Assembly (NCBI GenBank): GCA_030949385.1
Contig: JAUZSP010000001.1
Location: forward strand, 124,001 to 188,000
Direction of reading: 5' to 3'
From: Gammaproteobacteria bacterium
GTDB lineage: Bacteria > Pseudomonadota > Gammaproteobacteria > JAUZRS01
DNA: 64,000 bases
The notes beneath the pieces are model-generated. The model was not told the DNA's origin. It was given only the letters and a program-made list of their open reading frames with translations, and made no database searches. The translations under genes were made by a program, and so were the position numbers. Below, one piece after another: positions 51,763-60,480 of this stretch. Every line of letters starts with the position of its first letter. Positions within the stretch are counted from its first letter, which is position 1.

Positions 51763-52046
51763 AACAGAACACCCTCTCTGCGGGCATTGACCTCAATAAG
51801 GCGATTTTGGTCATAATTCAACACAACATCAATCTTTTGTTGGCCAATCTCTCGTTTCAACATGACTAAAAATTTCACCTTCTTTTCCACCAAATTTTCA
51901 TGCTCATCGGCCACAATGTAGAGGTCAATATCCCCTCCTCTCTTACTGTCATCGGTACGACTGCCAAAGAGAAAAATCTTGCCACGACCAAAGACGTTAT
52001 TGAAGTTGGATTTAATCGCTTCAATTTGTTTTTGAGTTAGTCTCAC
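51759..52046 (-). CDS. MntA-like nucleotidyltransferase antitoxin, second copy
   Basis: The 95-residue protein has a minimal nucleotidyltransferase motif, G28-S29 with D39 and D41 (LFGSRTDDSKRGGDIDLYIV), and starts at GTG 52046. Paired with the HEPN gene downstream. With nine rather than ten residues between GS and DXD it is of the second common subtype. Confidence 0.8.
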   Translation of the reverse strand: MRLTQKQIEAIKSNFNNVFGRGKIFLFGSRTDDSKRGGDIDLYIVADEHENLVEKKVKFLVMLKREIGQQKIDVVLNYDQNRLIEVNARREGVLL

Positions 52047-52095
52047 TCTCTACCCTCGCCGTTATGTGAAGCAAGAACCGTTGAACAGTGGCACA

Positions 52096-52671
52096 TCATG
52101 GCAACAAACACCCCTCAGCCATCAACATGCTGGTTAACTCAATCAGCGGTAGCCCCATCAACGCCGTAGGATCATCGCCACTCAATTTTTCAAACAAGGT
52201 AATTCCCAACGCTTCTGACTTAAAACTGCCTGCACAGTTATACGGTTTCTCTTTTAGCAGATAAGATTCGATCTGCTGATCACTCAAGCTGCGAAACCTC
52301 ACCTCAAAAGGAACCCACACCCTCTGCGCTTGATCCGTTTCACTGTTTAACAGGCACAACCCAGTATGAAACAGCACCGATTTTCCAGAAACGTGCTGTA
52401 ACTGCTGCACCGCTTTTTCGTGCGTGCCTGGCTTGCCAAGAATCAGATCATCCACCGTCGCCACCTGATCTGAGCCGATAATCAACGCCTTGGGAAACTT
52501 ATCTGCAATGCTGCGGGCTTTTTTCTCCGCCAGACGCAGCACCATTTTATCTGCCGGTTCATTGTCAAAACGACTCTCATCAGAATCGGGAGCAGCCGTT
52601 TCGAAAGCTTGGCCTAAACGAGAGAGCAGTTCGTGACGAAAGGGTGAAGTGGATGCTAAAACGAGTTTCAT
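52096..52671 (-). CDS. maf: Maf-family nucleotide pyrophosphatase (YceF type)
   Basis: House-cleaning pyrophosphatase, probably for 7-methyl-GTP. The 191 residues show ASTSPFRHELLSRLG at the N-terminus, the catalytic region ALIIGSDQVATVDDLILGKPG and the central NCAGSFKSEALGITLFE. In E. coli yceF is next to yceD-rpmF-plsX; here it is 4 kb from that cluster, with accessory genes and pyruvate carboxylase between. Confidence 0.93.
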   Translation of the reverse strand: MKLVLASTSPFRHELLSRLGQAFETAAPDSDESRFDNEPADKMVLRLAEKKARSIADKFPKALIIGSDQVATVDDLILGKPGTHEKAVQQLQHVSGKSVLFHTGLCLLNSETDQAQRVWVPFEVRFRSLSDQQIESYLLKEKPYNCAGSFKSEALGITLFEKLSGDDPTALMGLPLIELTSMLMAEGCLLP

Positions 52672-52697
52672 GGAAAACCTTTGTAAACGTCGGCGGT

Positions 52698-53055
52698 TTA
52701 TTTAATCAGGGTTGTAAAGGGATGCTTGTTATTACGTCGATAAACATCAAAATCTCGATCAATGGTCGCAATGTGATCAATATTCAGTTTTTCTGCCAAA
52801 AATACCAAGCAGGCATCAGAAAAATCCATCGGGAGATCGGAATATTTAATGGTTAATGCTCTAATTCTACCAAAATCATTTGGTGTTATCGCCTCTATTG
52901 AAATCAAGCAGGTGCAATGTTTCGGTAACCGAGGCAAGTGTCGTGATAAGTTCGCAGTGGTTATCCCGAATAAAGTCTACAGAAGAACGATGGTACTTAT
53001 CACTGCGATCAAACAGAGCAATCAGAGGCCCTGAATCAATCAAAATTTTTCTCAT
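52698..53055 (-). pseudogene. vapC: Broken VapC-type PIN toxin
   Basis: From ATG 53055 the first frame reads MRKILIDSGPLIALFDRSDK with the first acidic residue, then ELITTLASVTETLHLLDFN before stopping at 52876. The rest continues in another frame: ITPNDFGRIRALTIKYSD, then MDFSDACLVFLAEKLNID and IATIDRDFDVY with the remaining acidic residues. About 16-18 residues that normally join these parts are missing near 52895-52902, so a short deletion plus frameshift is likely, rather than a one-base error. Toxin activity is probably lost. Confidence 0.75.
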
Positions 53056-53300
53056 CGTTGTTTTTGTTTTTCTTGAAGTTTTTCTTGAAGCAATGCTTTT
53101 CTATCTCTCGATAGACTTTCATATTGGCTGCCATATTGACCAAAAATGGGAGCACCTAGCTCCCAAGCAGAAGGTTTATCCAACTTCTCAATAAATTCAG
53201 CGATGCTTTTTCGGATCAACTCCGACTTACTCAACCCCAATTTCTGAGCAGCCTCAACAACACTGCTTTCAAGTTTGGCATCCAACCTCAAAGTAATCAT
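53052..53300 (-). CDS. vapB: RHH antitoxin of the VapB/CopG type
   Basis: An 82-residue protein that begins MITLRLDAKLESSVVEAAQK, then LGLSKSELIRKSIAEFIEK: the strand-helix-helix of an Arc/CopG fold. Its stop overlaps the toxin start (ATGA), the usual arrangement. With the toxin broken, it is an orphan or retains only its repressor role. A short inverted sequence around 53310-53345 (TGTCTTAC and GTAAGACA) lies just upstream and may be its operator. Confidence 0.8.
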   Translation of the reverse strand: MITLRLDAKLESSVVEAAQKLGLSKSELIRKSIAEFIEKLDKPSAWELGAPIFGQYGSQYESLSRDRKALLQEKLQEKQKQR

Positions 53301-53311
53301 CTGCTTATCTC

Positions 53312-53342
53312 ACATAAAATGTCTTACGCAGTGTAAGACATT
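53312..53342. promoter_or_regulatory. Inverted repeat upstream of the antitoxin gene
   Basis: AAAATGTCTTAC and GTAAGACATTTT stand nearly back to back at about 53316-53345, just before the start of the RHH antitoxin (53300). Such palindromes are typical antitoxin operators, allowing autoregulation. Confidence 0.55.
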
Positions 53343-53364
53343 TTATACGACAAAACATCCCATC

Positions 53365-55185
53365 TCAGTCAGTTTCAATCTCCAACAACACCTCATCAGG
53401 ATTTACGCCCTCCCCTTTCTGCACATAAATTCCTTTCACCACCCCAGCGATGGGAGCCGCAATCTCACTCTCCATTTTCATCGCCTCGGTAATCAACACC
53501 GGCTGACCTTCGCTGACCTGATCACCCTCTTTCACCAACACCTCAATCACCGTACCTGGCATGGAGGTGGTCACGTGACCCGGTTCCGTAGCACGTTGCC
53601 TCCCACTGCTGCTGGTAGGGCTGCTGCTGATCGCCCCGCCGCCCATCATCATCTCCGCGTGAGTTTCGACCAAGACTTCCTCTGGCACCCCATCCAGAGT
53701 CAAATAAACCGGACGATGGCCATCGGATTCATGGCCGCTTCCGGTCACTTTAACGTCGTAATTTTCGCCGTGCAGAGTCAAGGTGAATTCCACCGGCGCA
53801 GTGCCTGCCGGTTCTCCGTTGGGAATCGGCTCCAGTGGTTCGGGGGTCAAGGTGCCAGAGGTTCGCTCGGCCAAAAAGCTCGCCCCTAGATCAGGAAACA
53901 TTGCCACAATCATGGCATCTTCTTCACACTGAGCGTTTTCACCGGCACTGCGTTCTAACTTATCCCACTCTGGTGGCAACAGATCGGCGGGACGCACCTC
54001 GATAATCTCCTCGTTGCCAATGGCCAACTGGCGAATTTTACCGCTAACCGTGCCAGGCGCTTTTCCGTAACGCCCTTGAAAATAAAGTTTGACCTCATTG
54101 GTGATGTTGTTATAACGCTCGCCCGTAAGGACATTAAAAACCGCTTGGCTGCCCACAATTTGTGAGGTGGGTGTCACCAACGGCGGATAACCTAAGTCGG
54201 CGCGCACCTTGGGGATCTCGGCCAAAACCTCGTTCATACGTTCGCTGGCGTTCTGCTCTTTGAGTTGATTGGCCAGATTGGAGATCATTCCACCTGGCAC
54301 CTGATTGACATGCACACGGGTATCAATGCCGGTAAACTCACTTTCAAACTGGTGGTACTTTTTGCGGATCTCTTTAAAGTAAAAACCGATCTCTTGCAGC
54401 AGCGGCAGATCCAAACCCGTGGTGTACTCGCTGTCCGCCAACGCCACCACCATGCTTTCCGTGGGCGGATGACTGGCACCGTTGGCCATCGAGGAGATGG
54501 CGGTGTCGATGTGATAACAACCGTTTTCAATCGCCTTCAACTGCGCCATGTCCGCCAGCCCTGAAGTAGCGTGGCTGTGCAGATGAATCGGCACGCTGAC
54601 CGCAAGGGTTAACTGCTGCATCAAATTCGCCGCTGCGCTGGGGGTTAACAACCCCGCCATGTCTTTGACCACTACACTGTCGCAGCCGCGATTTTCCAGC
54701 GCCTTGGCCATCGTTACAAACTGCTCCGTGGTGTGAACGGGACTGAGGGTGTAGCAGATCGTACCTTGCGCGTGTTTCCCGGCTTTTTTAACCGCATCAA
54801 TGGCAGTGTGAAGGTTACGCACATCGTTCATGGCATCAAAAATTCGGAACACATCCATGCCGTTGTTGGCCGCCAACTGGACAAATTTTTGCACCACATC
54901 ATCAGAATAGTGGCGATAACCGAGCAGATTTTGCCCGCGCAGCAACATCTGGGTACGGCTGTTGGGCAACGCTTCGCGCAGTTGCCGAAGTCGTTGCCAC
55001 GGGTCTTCTTTCAAAAAACGCAAACAGGCATCGTAGGTCGCCCCGCCCCAACACTCCAATGACCAATACCCCACCTGATCCAACTTTTGGCAGATGGGCA
55101 GCATGTCAGCCAAACGCATCCGTGTGGCCAACAGGCTCTGATGAGCATCACGCAAAACCGTTTCAGTGATTTTTACAGCAGGCAT
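53365..55185 (-). CDS. pycB: Pyruvate carboxylase subunit B (oxaloacetate decarboxylase alpha-like)
   Basis: The carboxyltransferase and biotin carrier subunit. From ATG 55185 (AGAGGATTG upstream) the product is 606 residues: a TIM-barrel carboxyltransferase (ETVLRDAHQSLLATRMR, VFRIFDAMNDVRNL, HLHSHATSGLADMAQLKA), a linker rich in serine and glycine, and a C-terminal biotinyl domain with the biotin lysine in EAMKMESEI. It is four bases after a biotin carboxylase gene and has no beta or gamma sodium-pump subunits nearby, so an anaplerotic pyruvate carboxylase is more likely than a sodium-pumping decarboxylase. Confidence 0.9.
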   Translation of the reverse strand: MPAVKITETVLRDAHQSLLATRMRLADMLPICQKLDQVGYWSLECWGGATYDACLRFLKEDPWQRLRQLREALPNSRTQMLLRGQNLLGYRHYSDDVVQKFVQLAANNGMDVFRIFDAMNDVRNLHTAIDAVKKAGKHAQGTICYTLSPVHTTEQFVTMAKALENRGCDSVVVKDMAGLLTPSAAANLMQQLTLAVSVPIHLHSHATSGLADMAQLKAIENGCYHIDTAISSMANGASHPPTESMVVALADSEYTTGLDLPLLQEIGFYFKEIRKKYHQFESEFTGIDTRVHVNQVPGGMISNLANQLKEQNASERMNEVLAEIPKVRADLGYPPLVTPTSQIVGSQAVFNVLTGERYNNITNEVKLYFQGRYGKAPGTVSGKIRQLAIGNEEIIEVRPADLLPPEWDKLERSAGENAQCEEDAMIVAMFPDLGASFLAERTSGTLTPEPLEPIPNGEPAGTAPVEFTLTLHGENYDVKVTGSGHESDGHRPVYLTLDGVPEEVLVETHAEMMMGGGAISSSPTSSSGRQRATEPGHVTTSMPGTVIEVLVKEGDQVSEGQPVLITEAMKMESEIAAPIAGVVKGIYVQKGEGVNPDEVLLEIETD

Positions 55186-55189
55186 TATT

Positions 55190-56632
55190 TCAATCCTCTT
55201 GTTTGGCATGTGCGGTACAGCAACGGTGCGCAAAAATAGCGGCGGCAATTACCACCGCCTCGCTGCGCGGATCTTGTTTTACCGAGTAGTCGATTAACTC
55301 GGGGTGCATCTCCACAAAACGGGTATCAAACGTTGCCGCTTGAAATTCTTTACACTCTAAAATTTCCAACTGATAAGGAAGGGTGGTTTTCACCCCATAA
55401 ACACCGATGTCGTTCAACGCCCGTTTGGCGCGGCGCAACAGACGTGGCCAATCCGGTGCCCAAACGATCAATTTGGCGCACATCGAATCGTAATGAGGCG
55501 GAATGTAATAGCCAGAATAGATTGCCGCATCGGTTCTTACCCCAGGCCCTCCAGCGGCAAAATAGCGGGTGATGCGGCCAAAACTGGGCAGAAAATCGTT
55601 TTTTGGGTCTTCAGCGTTGATGCGAAACTCCATCGCCATGCCGTTCACCGCCAGATCCTCTTGCTGCACACTCAAGGGTTTGCCAGAGGCGACGTTGATC
55701 TGTTCCTGAACCAGATCAATGCCGGTGATGCTTTCGGTGACGGGGTGCTCCACTTGGAGGCGCGTGTTCATCTCCATGAAGTAGAACTGATTGTTTTCAT
55801 CGAGCAGAAATTCCACCGTACCGGCGTTTTCATAGCCCACCGCCTTGCACGCCCGCACCGCCATTTCACCCAACCACTCTCGCTGTTCTGCATTAATCTG
55901 CGGTGAAGGGGCGATTTCGATCAGCTTTTGATGCCGACGTTGAATGGAGCAATCCCGTTCAAACAGATGAATGGCGTTGCCAAACGAGTCACCCATCACC
56001 TGCACTTCGATGTGACGTGAATTAACGATGGCTTTTTCCATAAAGATGTCGCCTTGACCAAAGGCTTTAGTGGCTTCCGATTTGACCCGAGGCAGATTAA
56101 AACGCAGCTCGTCGTCATTATCGCAACGGCGAATCCCTCGCCCCCCGCCGCCGTTGGTGGCTTTGAGCATTACCGGATAACCCATTTCAGCGGCCAAACT
56201 CAAAGCCACTTCGATGTTGGCCAAATTGCTCTCACTGCCGGGAATCACCGGTACCCCAGCGGCCATCATCGCACTACGAGCGGCGATTTTGTCCCCCATA
56301 CGCGCGATCACTTCCGAACGGGGGCCAATAAACGTAACCCCACGTTTTTCACAACGACGCGCCAACTCGGGGTTTTCCGATAGAAAACCATATCCAGGGT
56401 GCAGAGCATCACAGCCTGTGGCCAAGGCTAAATCAACCAAACGATGCACATTCAGATAACCGGCTACGGATTCAGGACCGATGTTATACGCCTCATCGGC
56501 CTTTTTAACGTGCAGACCATGCCGATCAGCATCGGTGTAAACCGCCACCGAGACAATCTCCATCTCAGCACAGGCACGGGCAATACGTACCGCAATCTCG
56601 CCACGATTGGCGATCAATATTTTTTTGATCAA
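55190..56632 (-). CDS. pycA: Pyruvate carboxylase subunit A (biotin carboxylase)
   Basis: ATP-dependent biotin carboxylase of 480 residues: KILIANRGEIAVRIARAC at the N-terminus, HPGYGFLSENPE, the glycine-rich ATP loop KATNGGGGRGIR, ERDCSIQRRHQKLIE, FYFMEMNTRLQVEHPVTE. It starts at TTG 56632 with AAGGAG 8 bases away. It resembles AccC but the pairing with the carboxyltransferase gene points to the two-subunit pyruvate carboxylase. Confidence 0.9.
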   Translation of the reverse strand: MIKKILIANRGEIAVRIARACAEMEIVSVAVYTDADRHGLHVKKADEAYNIGPESVAGYLNVHRLVDLALATGCDALHPGYGFLSENPELARRCEKRGVTFIGPRSEVIARMGDKIAARSAMMAAGVPVIPGSESNLANIEVALSLAAEMGYPVMLKATNGGGGRGIRRCDNDDELRFNLPRVKSEATKAFGQGDIFMEKAIVNSRHIEVQVMGDSFGNAIHLFERDCSIQRRHQKLIEIAPSPQINAEQREWLGEMAVRACKAVGYENAGTVEFLLDENNQFYFMEMNTRLQVEHPVTESITGIDLVQEQINVASGKPLSVQQEDLAVNGMAMEFRINAEDPKNDFLPSFGRITRYFAAGGPGVRTDAAIYSGYYIPPHYDSMCAKLIVWAPDWPRLLRRAKRALNDIGVYGVKTTLPYQLEILECKEFQAATFDTRFVEMHPELIDYSVKQDPRSEAVVIAAAIFAHRCCTAHAKQED

Positions 56633-56775
56633 GGTTCAAGCTCCTTTCGCAAAACTGAGCGGTAAAGCAGTAAAAAGGAATCTCTAGAGTTTTCTATATC
56701 ATGGTCAGAGCGGGAATCCCAGTGAAAATTCCCCTACGCTCGCAAATAAGCAATAAATTAGCCCGAAACAAGGCT

Positions 56776-56805
56776 TTGACACTTAGGCCGCTTCTCCTTT
56801 ATGAT
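56776..56805 (+). promoter_or_regulatory. Strong sigma-70-type promoter for yceD-rpmF
   Basis: A perfect TTGACA (56776-56781), an 18-base spacer, and TATGAT (56800-56805). Initiation would fall within a few bases of the yceD ATG at 56815, so the message is nearly leaderless. Confidence 0.75.
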
Positions 56806-56814
56806 TGCGCGCTT

Positions 56815-57357
56815 ATGTTCGCACCGCTTCCCATACAGATCAGACCCTTTGATTTAGCAAAAAAAAACGTCTCCTTTTCAGGGGGTATTTTGCTGTCTCA
56901 TTTTAAACGTCTTACCGGTTATCTCCTTGATAATTCAGGGGAAGTAACTGTTGAAGTGACCTTTGGCAACGAGGTGTCTGGTGTACGTTACGCCAAAGGC
57001 GAACTAAAAGCAGAGTTTTCATTAACCTGCCAACGCTGCCTAAAGCCGATGCGATTGCGCGTTGAAAACGAATTTTGTTTAGCACTCATTGAAAACGAGA
57101 ATGAAGCGGATCAACTACCAGAGCACTTTGATCCCATTATCCTTGATCCGCTGGTGGTCATTCACGCTACGGATCTGTTTGAGGATGAGTTGATTCTCTG
57201 TTTGCCTTTGGTGGCTAAACACACTGGGTCAGAATTTTGTTCTGAAGCAGAAGAGACAGACTCTGAGAGCGAAATCTCAGAGAATGACGGTGTTGCGAAA
57301 CGAAAAAATCCGTTTGCAGTGCTGGAAAATTTTAACAAAGCGAAACAGAAACATTAA
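56815..57357 (+). CDS. yceD: YceD (DUF177) protein, rRNA-processing associated
   Basis: The 180-residue protein is placed before rpmF as in most proteobacteria, and has the family's CQRCLKPM motif. Relatives have been linked to 23S rRNA processing, but the function is not settled. ATG 56815 (MFAPLPIQIRPFDL) is chosen because a strong promoter lies just upstream of it; the longer frame to 56701 would start before the promoter. The acidic C-terminus (EAEETDSESEISEND) ends with a basic tail. Confidence 0.88.
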   Translation: MFAPLPIQIRPFDLAKKNVSFSGGILLSHFKRLTGYLLDNSGEVTVEVTFGNEVSGVRYAKGELKAEFSLTCQRCLKPMRLRVENEFCLALIENENEADQLPEHFDPIILDPLVVIHATDLFEDELILCLPLVAKHTGSEFCSEAEETDSESEISENDGVAKRKNPFAVLENFNKAKQKH

Positions 57358-57409
57358 CTTATTGTTTCATGTTGCTTCTATTTATTGATAGTGTTTCGGA
57401 GATTGAATC

Positions 57410-57601
57410 ATGGCAGTACAAAAAAGTCGCAAAACCCCTTCTCGTCGTGGCATGCGTCGTTCACACGATGCTCTGAGCAGCGCCACCCTTTCGGTTGATC
57501 AGACTTCAGGCGAAACTCACCTGCGTCATCACATCACCGCTGATGGTTTTTACAAAGGCCGTAAAGTCATTGATACCAAAGCTGTACAAGAAAGCGAATA
57601 A
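57410..57601 (+). CDS. rpmF: Ribosomal protein L32
   Basis: A 63-residue basic protein: [20 protein letters not shown], then [14 protein letters not shown]. It is the zinc-free L32 form typical of proteobacteria (no paired cysteines). GGAG lies 8-11 bases before the ATG. A perfect terminator follows. Confidence 0.97.
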   Translation: MAVQKSRKTPSRRGMRRSHDALSSATLSVDQTSGETHLRHHITADGFYKGRKVIDTKAVQESE

Positions 57602-57638
57602 ACAAAATCTGGCTGGCAACAGCCCTTGTTTGTTTAGC

Positions 57639-57670
57639 TTAAGCGACTCTTTCGAGTCGCTTAACTTTTT
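57639..57670 (+). terminator. Intrinsic terminator after rpmF
   Basis: Perfect 11-base stem TTAAGCGACTC (57639-57649) and GAGTCGCTTAA (57654-57664), loop TTTC, then CTTTTT. It separates rpmF from plsX and should lower read-through. Confidence 0.85.
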
Positions 57671-57700
57671 ATCCCCCCGCTAAATTGAGGCGCTTGCTTT

Positions 57701-58729
57701 ATGACGAGGTCGCTTACCATCTCACTGGATGCCATGGGAGGCGATCACGGTCTAAAAGTGATCGTACCTGCTGCACTGGACATCTTACATCGGCACCCCA
57801 AACTGCATCTGGTTTTGGTTGGAGATGAACACGACATTCAACGTCAACTTGAAAAACACGATTACAGCTCTGATTCACGCCTCATCATTCAGCACGCCTC
57901 ACAAGTGGTGGCGATGGATGAATCCCCCTCTAAAGCACTGCGTAAAAAACGCGACTCCTCCATGCGCGTGGCGATTAATTTGGTCAAAAGCGGTGAAGCA
58001 GATGCCTGTGTCAGTGCAGGCAATACCGGTGCGCTGATGGCCACAGCGCGTTACGTGCTCAAAACCTTGCCAGGCATTGATCGCCCCGCCATCATCTCCA
58101 CTCTGCCTGCCGTTGGCGGCCATACCCACATGCTCGATCTGGGTGCCAACATCGACAGCAGCGCCGAACACCTGTATCAATTTGCCGTTATGGGATCGGT
58201 TCTAAGTCACTCTTTGGACAACATTGCCAAACCGAAAGTCGGTTTGTTAAACATTGGCGAAGAGGAGATCAAAGGCAATGAACAGGTCAAACAAGCGGCT
58301 AAATTACTCGCCAACAGCAATCTAAACTACATCGGTTTTGTGGAAGGCAACGACATCTTTAATGGCCGTGTAGATGTGGTGGTCTGTGATGGTTTTGTTG
58401 GCAACGTCTCGCTGAAAACCTGCGAAGGAGTAGCCAAAATGATTGCCAACGCCATGAAAGAGGAGTTCAATCGTTCATGGTTTACACGACTTTTGGGGCT
58501 GTTTTCACTGCCGGTGCTTAAATCACTAAAAAAGCGCATTGACCCTCGACGTTACAACGGTGCCAGTCTGCTTGGTTTGCAGGGAATTGTGATCAAAAGT
58601 CACGGTGGAGCCGATGCCTTGGCCTTTGCCAATGCGGTTGAAATTGCCATTGAAGAGGTGGCCAACGCCATCCCCAGTCGCATTCATTCTCATCTTAAAA
58701 CAGAGCTCCTAGAAGGAGAAACGGTGTGA
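57701..58729 (+). CDS. plsX: Phosphate acyltransferase PlsX
   Basis: Converts acyl-ACP to acyl-phosphate for phospholipid synthesis. The 342 residues begin [20 protein letters not shown] and contain [47 protein letters not shown] and [13 protein letters not shown]. Its stop overlaps the fabH GTG start. Confidence 0.96.
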   Translation: MTRSLTISLDAMGGDHGLKVIVPAALDILHRHPKLHLVLVGDEHDIQRQLEKHDYSSDSRLIIQHASQVVAMDESPSKALRKKRDSSMRVAINLVKSGEADACVSAGNTGALMATARYVLKTLPGIDRPAIISTLPAVGGHTHMLDLGANIDSSAEHLYQFAVMGSVLSHSLDNIAKPKVGLLNIGEEEIKGNEQVKQAAKLLANSNLNYIGFVEGNDIFNGRVDVVVCDGFVGNVSLKTCEGVAKMIANAMKEEFNRSWFTRLLGLFSLPVLKSLKKRIDPRRYNGASLLGLQGIVIKSHGGADALAFANAVEIAIEEVANAIPSRIHSHLKTELLEGETV

Positions 58730-59691
58730 CATATTCACGCATTAGTGGTACTGGTAGCTACCTGCCCGAAACCATTTTAAGCAACGCCGACATCGCCAAA
58801 ATGGTCGATACCAGTGACGAATGGATTCAAGAACGCACAGGAATTAAAGAACGCCACATCGCGGCCAAAGAAGAGACCACCTGTGATTTGGCCGAACACG
58901 CCTGTCGCCGTGCTATGGAAGCCGCCGGTAAAAGCAAAGGCGACATTGATCTAATTATCGTCGCCACCACCACTCCCGATCAAGTCTTTCCCAGCACCGC
59001 CTGCCTGCTGCAAAGCCGTCTGGACATTCACGGCTGTGCGGCGTTTGATGTGCAAGCGGTTTGTACCGGCTTCATCTACGCGCTCAGTGTGGCCGATCAA
59101 TTCATTCAATCCGGCAGTGCCACCTGTGCGCTGGTTATCGGCGCAGAGACCTTTTCTCGGATCGTCGATTGGAGTGATCGCAACACCTGTATTTTGTTCG
59201 GTGACGGTGCTGGGGCGGTGGTGCTGGAAGCCAGCGAAGAACCAGGTGTGCTCTCCACTCACCTGCATGCCGATGGCGATTACGCCAGCCTGTTGCAACT
59301 GCCTCAAGGGGTCTCTCGTTATCAAGAGCTTCTAGACGCTACTGCCTACGTGGAGATGAAAGGCAATGAGGTGTTTAAAATCGCCGTCAACACCTTAGGC
59401 CACATCGCTGAAGAGACACTGGCAGCCAATAATTTGGAAAAAAGCGACATTGATTGGCTGGTGCCACACCAAGCCAACATCCGCATTATCAAAGCGACGG
59501 CGCGTAAATTAAAAATGTCGATGGACAAAGTGGTGGTGACTGTTGGCGAGCATGGCAATACTTCCGCGGCTTCCGTGCCGTTGGCCTTAGACACAGCGGT
59601 ACGTGACGGTCGCATTAAACGAGGAGAAACGCTCTTACTGGAAGCCTTTGGCGGTGGATTTACTTGGGGATCCGCCTTGGTTAAATATTAA
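58726..59691 (+). CDS. fabH: 3-oxoacyl-ACP synthase III FabH
   Basis: Starts fatty-acid synthesis by joining acetyl-CoA and malonyl-ACP. It starts at GTG 58726 with AGGAG about 8 bases upstream. The 321 residues have the catalytic C113 in [12 protein letters not shown], a histidine in VPHQANIRI and an asparagine in [10 protein letters not shown]. The fabD gene that usually follows is at 25.8 kb; fabH ends the operon here. Confidence 0.96.
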   Translation: MTYSRISGTGSYLPETILSNADIAKMVDTSDEWIQERTGIKERHIAAKEETTCDLAEHACRRAMEAAGKSKGDIDLIIVATTTPDQVFPSTACLLQSRLDIHGCAAFDVQAVCTGFIYALSVADQFIQSGSATCALVIGAETFSRIVDWSDRNTCILFGDGAGAVVLEASEEPGVLSTHLHADGDYASLLQLPQGVSRYQELLDATAYVEMKGNEVFKIAVNTLGHIAEETLAANNLEKSDIDWLVPHQANIRIIKATARKLKMSMDKVVVTVGEHGNTSAASVPLALDTAVRDGRIKRGETLLLEAFGGGFTWGSALVKY

Positions 59692-59803
59692 AAACCACCT
59701 TAATATCCTTTATTTGTCTCTTAAGGCTGCTTTTTTCAGTTTTTTTCATGGAATTATGCGGTAAACTTCTGAGACACTCTAACCAAGGCGGATCGTTATC
59801 AAC

Positions 59804-60451
59804 GTGATAACCCTACTGATCATCGATGACCATGAGCTGATTCGAGAAGGCATCCGCCGCCTACTCGAAGACCAAGCGCACATCTCCGTGCTGGCACAAG
59901 CGGCCAGCGGCGAAGAAGCCATTCGACTGGCAGCGGAACTGAAACCTGAAATAATCTTAATGGATATTTCCATGCCTGGCATAGGTGGCTTAGAAGCCAC
60001 CCATCGCCTCTTACAGATGAATCCCAAGCAGAAAATCATTATTGTCACCGCCCACACCGCCGATCCGTTTCCAAAAGTACTGCTGCGTGCGGGAGCGGTG
60101 GGTTACATCAGTAAAAACAGCGGCCTTAGTGAGATGCAAACGGCCATCGAGGCCATTCACCAAGGCAAATCTTATATTTCACCGGACATCGCGCAAAAAC
60201 TGGCCATTGCCGCACTCAACCCCTCCAGCGAAACCCCCTTTGATCGCCTCAGTCAACGTGAATTGCAAATTATCATGCTCATTTCACAAGGGCTGCGTAC
60301 TCAAGACATTGCCAAACGTCTTTGTCTTAGCCCAAAAACCATCAGCACCTACCGATCCAGGTTGATGGATAAATTATCCGTACCCAGCGTAGTCGAACTG
60401 ATGAAGCTGGCCGAACAACACGGCCTCAATGAACAACCCAGCGTTTCATAA
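59804..60451 (+). CDS. uvrY: LuxR-type response regulator UvrY/GacA
   Basis: The 215-residue regulator has a receiver domain with D54 (IILMDISMPG) and acidic pair DD at 8-9, and a C-terminal helix-turn-helix (LSQRELQIIMLISQGLRTQD then LCLSPKTISTYRSRLMDKL). It starts at GTG 59804. In gammaproteobacteria it is paired with the distant BarA/GacS kinase and drives CsrB-type small RNAs. The uvrY-uvrC-pgsA-tRNA order is exactly that of E. coli. Confidence 0.94.
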   Translation: MITLLIIDDHELIREGIRRLLEDQAHISVLAQAASGEEAIRLAAELKPEIILMDISMPGIGGLEATHRLLQMNPKQKIIIVTAHTADPFPKVLLRAGAVGYISKNSGLSEMQTAIEAIHQGKSYISPDIAQKLAIAALNPSSETPFDRLSQRELQIIMLISQGLRTQDIAKRLCLSPKTISTYRSRLMDKLSVPSVVELMKLAEQHGLNEQPSVS

Positions 60452-60480
60452 TCGGCGCTGCGCCTCTGCCTATTTAGACT

